Shown here piece after piece: positions 7,850 through 13,982 of a stretch of 46,550 nt of DNA (positions within the stretch are counted from its first letter, which is position 1; each line of letters begins with the position of its first letter). This stretch comes from Flavobacteriales bacterium (GTDB lineage: Bacteria > Bacteroidota > Bacteroidia > JACJYZ01). The notes below the pieces were generated by a model. The model saw only the letters and a program-made list of their open reading frames with translations. It did no database searches and had not been told where the DNA came from. The position numbers were made by a program, and so were the translations under genes. The DNA lies in contig JAGQZQ010000015.1 of assembly GCA_020435415.1 (NCBI GenBank), positions 1-46,550 on the forward strand, in the 5' to 3' direction.

Positions 7850-8572
7850 CTAATCTTCTTTTGTTCTTTCGGGCTGCGGAGTTGGCCTTGGTGCTACTGG
7901 TTCTGCACCTTCGGTTTGAATTTCATTGGGTGGTGGTGGTGGTGGTGGCGGTGGTTCGACAGGCTTGGAATCTTGGGAACCGCCATTTTGTTGATCTTCT
8001 TCCGGTGTCATTATCTCTGAGTTATGTGATTCGTTCGGCGCTTGAAAGAAGTTGCTAAGATAAACAATTGAGGTTGCCATTGTCAAGTAAACTGCAATAA
8101 CAAGTCCTTGTTTTGCTCTAAATAGGTATTTGAATTTCAAATCATTGATTAATCGGTTCTTGTCAATACTTTCGGTGAATTTGTTTAGTACCCCTTGCTT
8201 GAAGGCTTCATTGATATCACTTATCGTTCCATTTCGCTCATTGTAATATTGCATAAGATCGCCATACCAATCCTGCAACTTCTTGGCACCAGCTACATAG
8301 GAATAATCATACCCAGTCCAGATACCTGTATATGATCGTGTGATGTGGATTATGCTAAACAGCAGGACTAATGCCGTTCCAATGCTCAGAATAACGAAGA
8401 TAGCATTGAGACAATAACTATCCTTGCCATAGCTGAAGGTGGTAACGAAATAAAATAGAATTGAAACGATGGCAGTCACTGTAATGATTGGGATATTGAG
8501 TGCGTTTTGTAACTCAAGTTTCCTATCATTCTCTTTAAAATATAACTCTTTGAAGAACTCAAAAAGATTCAT
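7850..8572 (-). CDS. Three-pass membrane protein with proline-rich tail, unknown function
   Basis: This is a protein of about 240 residues. The frame is open further upstream (to 8647), but that part would lie inside the tRNA gene, so I start at the ATG giving MNLFEFFKELYF. Two membrane segments (IITVTAIVSILFYFVTTF and AIFVILSIGTALVLLFSII) are followed by a cytoplasmic helical part. A third segment (GLVIAVYLTMATSIVYLS) leads to an acidic and proline-rich tail with nine consecutive prolines, encoded by a (GGT)n-like tract on the plus strand. Topology resembles small defence-island membrane effectors such as SLATT proteins, but I see no signature that proves it. It starts about 33 bp after the tRNA 3' end on the same strand, so tRNA read-through could transcribe it. 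Confidence 0.75.
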   Translation of the reverse strand: MNLFEFFKELYFKENDRKLELQNALNIPIITVTAIVSILFYFVTTFSYGKDSYCLNAIFVILSIGTALVLLFSIIHITRSYTGIWTGYDYSYVAGAKKLQDWYGDLMQYYNERNGTISDINEAFKQGVLNKFTESIDKNRLINDLKFKYLFRAKQGLVIAVYLTMATSIVYLSNFFQAPNESHNSEIMTPEEDQQNGGSQDSKPVEPPPPPPPPPNEIQTEGAEPVAPRPTPQPERTKED

Positions 8573-8604
8573 CCGGTAATTATTTATCTTCCTCAAGATG
8601 ATAA

Positions 8605-8928
8605 TGGTAGCGCGGGGGAGATTTGAACTCCCGACCTCCGGGTTCACCTAATCCATAATTTTCATTACGGGGCGGACTATATCACCGCCGTCAGCATAAC
8701 CTGTTACGGCGGGGGGCGTTCGATGCTGGTTATTAAGGGGACTAAACCCCTCCAGTAGTCTCTGCACCTTCCGGGAGTGTACTCCCGGCTTGGCTCATGA
8801 TTGCCATATCCATTTTCAGGATGAAGGTTTCCATGAGTTAACCCCCTGCTCACCATGCAGTTTCCCGCATGGGGCACAAGCTTAATTGCCTATGAATCCG
8901 ACGCTCTAACCAACTGAGCTACCGCGCC
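8605..8928 (-). tRNA. tRNA(CAU), intron-containing precursor (Met or Ile2)
   Basis: Exon 1 is 8892-8928 (37 nt): acceptor GGCGCGG, D arm GCTCAGTTGGTTAGAGC, anticodon 5' stem TCGGA and loop start TTCAT. Exon 2 is 8605-8644 (40 nt): AA, anticodon 3' stem CCCGG, variable AGGTC, T arm GGGAG-TTCAAAT-CTCCC, acceptor CCGCGCT and an encoded ACCA end. Spliced, they give a 77-nt cloverleaf with anticodon CAT. The acceptor closes with a G1-U72 wobble, and the top anticodon-stem pair is an A31-C39 mismatch. The intron lies directly after the anticodon. CAU can mean elongator Met, or Ile2 once lysidine-modified; the sequence does not settle this. The usual initiator C1-A72 mismatch is absent. Confidence 0.85.
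8645..8891 (-). ncRNA. Group I self-splicing intron in tRNA(CAU) anticodon loop (Azoarcus-like, IC3 type)
   Basis: This 247-nt intron follows the anticodon and ends in G before exon 2. Group I hallmarks on the minus strand are: exon CAU facing a GUG guide about 13 nt into the intron, giving P1 with the U-G splice-site wobble; a P2 hairpin CCAUGC/GCAUGG whose loop holds GGAAAC; CUCAUG/CAUGAG as P4; a P6-type hairpin CCGGGAG/CUCCCGG; the catalytic-core strand GUGCAGAGACUA pairing through GACUA with UAUAGUCC (P7); and a P9 hairpin capped by GAAA. The GAGCCAAGC and GCAGAGACUA strings closely resemble the well-known Azoarcus tRNA-Ile intron. No homing endonuclease frame is present. Exact boundaries are inferred from the U-G pair, the terminal G and restoration of the tRNA. 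Confidence 0.88.
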
Positions 8929-9036
8929 ATTTAATACGATGTGAAAGAACACTGTGTAAACTATGTGTAAACCAGTCGCACAATATACGGCCTAATTTAC
9001 TATCCCTTAATTACTTCCGGCGGAGGCTATCCAGAG

Positions 9037-9075
9037 TTATGAATCCGACGCTCTAACCAACTGAGCTACCGCGCC
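9037..9075 (-). pseudogene. Duplicated 5' half of tRNA(CAU), truncated
   Basis: The 37 bases of exon 1 (GGCGCGG ... TTCAT) are repeated exactly here, followed by AA as in the spliced tRNA rather than by the intron's AG. After that the sequence (CTCTGGATAG...) has no T arm or acceptor 3' strand, so it cannot make a tRNA. It lies 108 bp upstream of the intact pre-tRNA on the same strand. The bases between (8929-9036) hold a short direct repeat, TGTGTAAAC twice near 8953-8975, and otherwise nothing I recognise. It may be a remnant of an intronless tandem tRNA copy or of a recombination event at the tRNA. Confidence 0.75.
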
Positions 9076-9085
9076 ATTTTTTTGT

Positions 9086-9156
9086 TAGTAGATAGTAGTT
9101 AGTAGATAGTCGCTAGTACTAACTACTAACTACTATCTACTAACTACTATCTACTA
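9086..9156. repeat. Perfect 25-bp inverted repeat of TAGTAGATAGT-type sequence
   Basis: The left arm 9086-9110 is the exact reverse complement of the right arm 9132-9156, with a 21-base centre. Both arms are built from TAGT/AGATAG units, so they are low-complexity. The repeat can form a long hairpin and sits directly upstream of the tRNA half-copy, after a T7 run. From 9157 to 9285 I see no gene or clear signal. A similar CTA/TAG inverted repeat occurs at 2020-2111, about 7 kb away in the same accessory region. Confidence 0.75.
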
Positions 9157-9285
9157 TCTTCAAAACAGGTTGGCAAAAATAGTAAACTTTCGCTTATATG
9201 AAACATCCGGACATCAGGCATTTACGGTGATATGCATCATGTTTTTTTCCAGGATCGGATCATAACTTCGGAAAAAGACTGAATT

Positions 9286-10137
9286 ATGAAGAAAATTCTG
9301 ATCGCCATTGACGATGCACTGCTGCCGGAAAAGGCCGTGGATTGTGCACGATCTCTATCCCTGCCGGAGGAGGTGAGCCTCACGGGTATCTATGTTCCTA
9401 AGCTAAAGAAGATCCACGTTCTGGTCAAAGAACCGGAGAAAGTACTGGCCGGTACGTATCCCATTTCCTTTGCCTCCGAATCATCGGTTGACTATGAGGT
9501 TATCACCGGGGAAATTCCCAGTGAGCACAAAGAAAGGTTTGAAGAAAAATGCCGGCAGGAGGGAATCAACTTCGCCATGCATACCGATGATGGTGATCTT
9601 TCCGATGAGCTGATCAGGGAAAGTCTTTTTGCTGATCTATTGATTATTGGTGTGGATACCTATCAAGGACATATTGGCGGTAAAACACAGTCCCGGTTTC
9701 TGGCTCCGATTCTGAGAGCAGCGGCCTGTCCGGCATTGGTGACTCCCGGAGATTATACCGGTATCGAAAATGTGGTCGTAACCTATGACGGACGAAAAGA
9801 GTCGGTGTTTGCTATGAAACAGTTTACGCAAATGTTCCCGGACCTGGCGGCAAAGACCCATGTACACATTATTGAGGTAAACCCATCTTCAAAAAATCAT
9901 ATAGAGGACATCACCCTACTGGAAGAGTTTGCCAAACATCATTTTAGGAAGTACGATACCTACCACCGCGATGGAGACCCGGCACAAAAAATCATCTCCT
10001 TTGCATCCCAATGGTCTCAACCCCTTATCGTCATGGGGGCATTCGGGAAAAAGCCGTTCGGTGGATTTTTTCATCAAAGTGTCGGAATGGAAGTGATTGC
10101 GGAAGGTAGCTTTCCCGTATTCGTCGCCCACAGATGA
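9286..10137 (+). CDS. Universal stress protein with two UspA domains
   Basis: This 283-residue protein has two tandem UspA folds. The first runs from the N-terminal strand MKKILIAIDD to SRFLAPILRAAACPALVTP (about residue 155). The second runs from NVVVTYDGRKES to GFFHQSVGMEVIAEGSFPVFVAHR at the end. Each contains the usual late LIIGVD or IVMGAF strand, and a G-rich loop near the C-terminus resembles the nucleotide-binding segment. Members of this family help cells survive starvation and redox stress; ligand binding cannot be settled here. It is a single gene, followed on the opposite strand by the aldo-keto reductase. Confidence 0.9.
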   Translation: MKKILIAIDDALLPEKAVDCARSLSLPEEVSLTGIYVPKLKKIHVLVKEPEKVLAGTYPISFASESSVDYEVITGEIPSEHKERFEEKCRQEGINFAMHTDDGDLSDELIRESLFADLLIIGVDTYQGHIGGKTQSRFLAPILRAAACPALVTPGDYTGIENVVVTYDGRKESVFAMKQFTQMFPDLAAKTHVHIIEVNPSSKNHIEDITLLEEFAKHHFRKYDTYHRDGDPAQKIISFASQWSQPLIVMGAFGKKPFGGFFHQSVGMEVIAEGSFPVFVAHR

Positions 10138-10149
10138 TAATGGTTGCAG

Positions 10150-10200
10150 GTTTAAGGTTTAAGGTTGACGAACTGCCTCCTGCCTACTATCTCCTGCCTC
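10150..10200. repeat. Short intergenic repeat tract (GTTTAAG and CTGCCTC units)
   Basis: Between two convergent genes lie two GTTTAAG heptamers (10150-10163), then CTGCCTCCTGCCTACT and CTCCTGCCTC (10173-10200). The first type matches the last heptamers of the array at 16660-16771. The second matches the ends of the larger dispersed repeats near 13.6-14.0 kb and 17.8-18.2 kb. It may be a solo end of that repeat family. Confidence 0.5.
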
Positions 10201-10206
10201 ATACAA

Positions 10207-11244
10207 CTACGGCGCCGGCTCCGGGAACATCGCATTGATCTTGCCAATTTCTTTGAGTACTTCATTGGATAGGGTCACATTCGCACTGCCAATGTTTTCC
10301 CTTAATTGATCCATCGTTGTGGCACCAATAATATTGCTCGTTACAAATGGCTGATGGTTTACAAAGGCCAGGGCCATTTGTGCGGGTGTGAGATCTGATG
10401 CTTCGGCAAGTTGAACATATTCTGCTACCGCCTCCCCGCATCGGGGACCATGATAACGCAGGAATTGTTTGAACTGGTTGAGCCTGTCCTCGGGCTTGTC
10501 CGTCTTTTTGTAATATTTTCCGGATAACAGCCCAAAACCCAATGGTGAATACGCAAGCAGACCAACATCTTCCCTGATGGATATTTCCGAAAGCCCATAT
10601 TCAAACGTGCGGTTTAAAAGGCTGTAGGCATTTTGAATGCTTACCATCCGGGGGCGGTCAGCACTGCTTTCTCCCAGAAAACGCATGACACCCCAAGGGG
10701 TTTCGTTGGACAATCCCACATGGCGGATCTTCCCTTCTTTGATAAATCCCTGAAGGGTATCCAAAACGGATGCGAAGTTGTCTTTCCACTCACTGTTTTT
10801 GGTAGCAGGGAAATACCGGATGCCGAAGCGGTTATTCGGACGTTCCGGCCAGTGCAACTGGTACAGGTCTATGTAGTCTGTCTGCAGGCGTTTCAGACTT
10901 TTATCCAGGGCATCTTTTAACTGAACGGGGCCAAACCCCATTGGGTTACGGATGTGTAGCAGCGTGTCGTCAGGGCCTGCGATCTTGGTGGCAAGGACTA
11001 CCTTATTGCGGTTGTTGCGTGCTTTCAGCCAGGTGCCGATATATTTCTCCGTGCTACCTTGCGTATCCGGATCACGTGGTACCGGGTACATTTCTGCGGT
11101 GTCGATGAAGTTTACCCCGTGATCAAGGGCATAATCCAGTTGTTCGTGGGCTTCTGCTTCCGTGTTTTGCTGGCCATAGGTCATGGTGCCCAGGCAAATC
11201 ACACTGACATCTATGTCGGTTCTTCCAAGTTTACGATATTCCAT
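10207..11244 (-). CDS. Aldo/keto reductase (Tas-like)
   Basis: This is an NADPH-dependent oxidoreductase of the aldo-keto reductase family, about 345 residues from the ATG giving MEYRKLGRTD; the frame runs further upstream but without family sequence. The catalytic tetrad can be placed: Asp in NFIDTAEMY, Tyr in the same stretch (AEMYPV), Lys in VVLATKIAG and His in YQLHWPERP. The TIM-barrel C-terminus carries the cofactor segment SNIIGATTMDQLREN. Length and the SEKYIGTWL-like segment (TEKYIGTWLK) fit the Tas branch. The substrate is unknown. The next gene upstream on the same strand ends 5 bases before this start. Confidence 0.9.
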   Translation of the reverse strand: MEYRKLGRTDIDVSVICLGTMTYGQQNTEAEAHEQLDYALDHGVNFIDTAEMYPVPRDPDTQGSTEKYIGTWLKARNNRNKVVLATKIAGPDDTLLHIRNPMGFGPVQLKDALDKSLKRLQTDYIDLYQLHWPERPNNRFGIRYFPATKNSEWKDNFASVLDTLQGFIKEGKIRHVGLSNETPWGVMRFLGESSADRPRMVSIQNAYSLLNRTFEYGLSEISIREDVGLLAYSPLGFGLLSGKYYKKTDKPEDRLNQFKQFLRYHGPRCGEAVAEYVQLAEASDLTPAQMALAFVNHQPFVTSNIIGATTMDQLRENIGSANVTLSNEVLKEIGKINAMFPEPAP

Positions 11245-11249
11245 TCGTT

Positions 11250-12245
11250 TTAATCTGTTGGCGCTATGGGCGCCACAATGTCGTCTTCTTTCTTTTTCCT
11301 CACTTTTCCTTGTCCACAAAGGGGAATGCGATACCGAAGCAGAATCTCATGGCTGCCGCCGCTGTTTTCACCTATGGTAGAAAGGGTATAATCATAGCTG
11401 TAGCCGATGCTATAAGGGCCGTGGTCCAGGCCAAACTGCATGAGCAATGCTTCTCCTTTGTCTTTCGCTGTGCTGGCCCGTCCTCCGAGTCCCAGCCATG
11501 CCGTTTCCTTATACACGCCACGAAGGGTGAGATCACCTTGTGCCGGGGCGCCGGGCGTGTAACGTCCGATAGCCAACGGGTTAAACCTCCAGGTGGCGTT
11601 CAGGGTATCGCTGTAAGAGGCGGTGAGGATGAAATGACGTGGCAACCGTTCGGTGGCAAGTGCGTCTCCGAAGAATACTTCACTTCTCAAAAGATTTGGT
11701 ATGGAGAATCCTACAGCGATTTTTTCATCATAAAAATATACGCCAGCCAATACGTCGGCGGAAATGCTTTTCTCATTGACGCCAGTGAGTAAAGGATCTC
11801 CAGCCTGGTCGGTGGTGAGTTTCGATTTATCCAGGCTGAATTGATACAAGGCAGGTGCCAATCCGAAAGACAGTGTACGTGTATCTGTGAGTTTTACCTT
11901 CCATGCATAGGAAAGCTGTATGGAAAATGTTCCCGCCGGACCTGTCTGATCATTGATCATGGTAAGGCCAAGTCCCGCTTTTTTGGTGGCAGGACCGTGC
12001 ACGGTAAATACTTGTGTTGAAGGAGCCCCTTCCAGTCCAACCCACTGGCTGCGATGGGTGAGTGCCAGAGGGATATGATCCTGCGTGCCGGCAATGGCTG
12101 GATTAAGTCCCAGTAACTGATTCCTGAATAAGGTGTGCTGAAAAGTTTGCTGCGCGATGGCGGCCTGACCGGTAATCACACTGAGAATGATGATCATTAC
12201 ACGTGTCATGCGAGTATGGGATAAGATGTTTTTCATAGACGTCAT
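11250..12245 (-). CDS. PorP/SprF family outer-membrane protein (type IX secretion)
   Basis: This 331-residue protein has a signal peptide (VMIIILSVITGQAAIAQ) and the family's characteristic start of the mature chain, NQLLGLNPAIAGTQDHIPLALTHRSQWVG. Alternating strands typical of an outer-membrane beta-barrel follow. PorP/SprF proteins work with the T9SS and anchor or export partner adhesins that carry a type B C-terminal signal. The gene directly upstream (one base between stop and start) encodes exactly such a type B protein, so the two are a likely secretion pair. The C-terminus is lysine-rich (GKVRKKKEDD). Confidence 0.9.
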   Translation of the reverse strand: MTSMKNILSHTRMTRVMIIILSVITGQAAIAQQTFQHTLFRNQLLGLNPAIAGTQDHIPLALTHRSQWVGLEGAPSTQVFTVHGPATKKAGLGLTMINDQTGPAGTFSIQLSYAWKVKLTDTRTLSFGLAPALYQFSLDKSKLTTDQAGDPLLTGVNEKSISADVLAGVYFYDEKIAVGFSIPNLLRSEVFFGDALATERLPRHFILTASYSDTLNATWRFNPLAIGRYTPGAPAQGDLTLRGVYKETAWLGLGGRASTAKDKGEALLMQFGLDHGPYSIGYSYDYTLSTIGENSGGSHEILLRYRIPLCGQGKVRKKKEDDIVAPIAPTD

Positions 12246-12246
12246 G

Positions 12247-13545
12247 TTAATAGATCACAGTTACATTTCCCTGAAACTCCTGACCGCTTTCCATCCGGAT
12301 AAAGTAATAGTAGACACCGGGTGGCACCTTTGTATCACCGTAGCGTCCGTCCCATGGTTTGCTGTATCCGGTGGATCTGAATACCAATGACCCCCATCGG
12401 TTATATATTGCTACATTCACATCGGGGAATTCCTGGATACCGCGAATACGCCAGACATCGTTGATCCCATCTTCATTAGGCGTGAAGGCGGTGGGAAAGT
12501 TCAGGCAAGAGAGTTGGCTGACGGTGCTGAGTACAGTATCGGATGCCGTACGCACTTGTCCGTATGCATCTGTTACCGTTACAGAATATATGCCCTCACC
12601 AAGATCATAGATGGCAGGTGTTGTAGCACCGTTGGACCATTGATATGAATAAGGTGATTTTCCTGAACGGGCAATGACCTCGGCACTGCCATTCTCCTCG
12701 TAAGGACATGTGCGGTATGCATCTACTTCCACCTGGAATTCCATATATGAACTGTCCTGATAGATGACGTCAGTTACGGTTTGTATGCCACCACCCAGCA
12801 GTGATTCCGTTGTGTTAATCTGAAGTATGGGTACCTTTCCGCCCTTGGCAAGCCACTTGTATTCATGAACGATGGGCAACGGGATGTTGAATCCGAAGCC
12901 GAGGGTATCCAGAAATATGGAGTCAGTAACATACAGTGTAGAATGAACACGTACCGTCTCGAAAGTGCCGAAAGGAAGTTGAAGTGTACCCCATCCATCC
13001 ACCTGGTTAACCCTCTTCTGTTTTTTTCCAAAATACCCCATGTTTGGTAATGACAGGGTGTAGCCGGAATTGGCGGAATCTTTGTTCCCGTAATTCAACG
13101 GGAACAGATAAACAAAATCAGGGGAGTTATAAAAAACGGGAAGTGCCTGTCCGCTTACGGTCAACCCTTCACCTACTACCTGAAAAGTGCTGGCATTCTC
13201 GCGGAAGAAGTAGTAGGCATTTTCAGGTGGTGTACCCAGTAGTGAAAACGGAAGGTCATCCGGATTGTAATTCCGCGTGCCATAATCGGAGATAAATGTA
13301 AAATAGAAGTAGGGGGTTGACGCAGCCAGGGGAAAGGTCTGATACCTCTGAGAGTCTGGCACCAGCGTGGTGTAATCCCACGTCATGCCTGCTCCTGTCA
13401 ATTGCGGATTAAATCCTGACAGTTGTGTTTGAACACTTAACGTGACCTTATCGCCCGCATTGGGCATGTCATCTCGCGTAATCGTTATCTGTGCGACTGC
13501 TGAGCTTGCAATCAGCAAAGCCACTGCCGATAATAGTTTCTTCAT
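12247..13545 (-). CDS. T9SS type B (gliding-motility-associated C-terminal) secreted protein
   Basis: This 432-residue exported protein has a signal peptide (LLSAVALLIASSAVAQ), a beta-rich body with a SprB/PKD-like repeat around residues 275-335 (YRTCPYEENGSAEVIARSGK, SYQWSNGATTPAIYDLGEG), and a complete CHU_C-type C-terminal domain: FPTAFTPNEDGINDVWRI, then YNRWGSLVF, WDGRYGDTKVPPGVYYYFI and NVTVIY at the end. This domain marks T9SS type B cargo, which depends on a SprF-like partner; that partner is the next gene. Attachment to the cell surface is likely; the role of the body is unknown. Confidence 0.9.
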   Translation of the reverse strand: MKKLLSAVALLIASSAVAQITITRDDMPNAGDKVTLSVQTQLSGFNPQLTGAGMTWDYTTLVPDSQRYQTFPLAASTPYFYFTFISDYGTRNYNPDDLPFSLLGTPPENAYYFFRENASTFQVVGEGLTVSGQALPVFYNSPDFVYLFPLNYGNKDSANSGYTLSLPNMGYFGKKQKRVNQVDGWGTLQLPFGTFETVRVHSTLYVTDSIFLDTLGFGFNIPLPIVHEYKWLAKGGKVPILQINTTESLLGGGIQTVTDVIYQDSSYMEFQVEVDAYRTCPYEENGSAEVIARSGKSPYSYQWSNGATTPAIYDLGEGIYSVTVTDAYGQVRTASDTVLSTVSQLSCLNFPTAFTPNEDGINDVWRIRGIQEFPDVNVAIYNRWGSLVFRSTGYSKPWDGRYGDTKVPPGVYYYFIRMESGQEFQGNVTVIY

Positions 13546-13635
13546 GGGAGGACGATGTTAAGGCTCGGGCTCCATGCATTTCGCCCGGCATCCCGCAAGT
13601 TGTGGTTTTTTTTGTTGTGATGCAACCGAATGTTT

Positions 13636-13982
13636 GGTAGGCAGGAGGTAGTAGGCAGGTGGCAGTAGGCGACGCGTTGGGTTGCCGGGTAAAGGTTTGC
13701 ATTTGGGTACGCGGGTGTGATGTATGATGTATGATGTATGATGTGTGATGTGTGATGTGTGATGTGAAAATTCACCAATTTGAAAACCTGCCAGCCGAAG
13801 CTTAGGACAGTGCAGGTTGGTGTGATGATAGAATTCCTGTCAGGAACTCCTAGCGTCCGGTTTCTCAAAGCCATTCCATCCATTAACAACCCTGACCAGT
13901 GACTTTTGTCCTATAACTAATTGCTTCGATATGTCACCGGGATCACGACTGCCTCCTGCCTCCTGCCTCCTGCCTACTTACC
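13636..13982. repeat. Dispersed intergenic repeat, copy A
   Basis: This 347-bp segment begins with GGTAGGCAGGAGG-type sequence and ends with the inverted CTGCCTCCTGCCTACT-type sequence. It shares three blocks in the same order with copy B (17777-18205): 25 identical bases at 13661-13685, 22 at 13790-13811, and 46 bases with two differences at 13908-13953. Between the blocks is a TGATGTATGATG/TGATGTG simple-repeat tract (13716-13766). Its right edge supplies the TAG stop codon of the mscS gene. I find no coding frame in it; the gap from 13546 to 13635 shows nothing else. Confidence 0.75.

Noticed and set aside
7817-8058. Two plus-strand frames over the proline tract
   Set aside because: Their Trp- and Val-rich runs are translation of the (GGT)n tract that encodes polyproline on the other strand.
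8605-8928. tRNA gene disrupted by an insertion, i.e. a pseudogene
   Set aside because: Both halves are intact and rejoin to a 77-nt cloverleaf; the insert has group I core strands, a guide pair and a terminal G, so an intron explains it better.
8929-9075. The tRNA half-copy as the distal attachment site of the left-hand element
   Set aside because: It lies on the far side of the intact tRNA only 108 bp away, so it cannot bound the element at 1-8604; a 3'-end repeat left of base 1 is expected instead.
9037-9076. A second functional tRNA(CAU)
   Set aside because: Only the 5' half is present; no T arm, variable loop or acceptor 3' strand follows within the expected distance.
13542-13889. Minus-strand reading frame across dispersed repeat copy A
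   Set aside because: The product is translated simple repeats (alternating His-Thr and Ile-Ile-His); no coding character.
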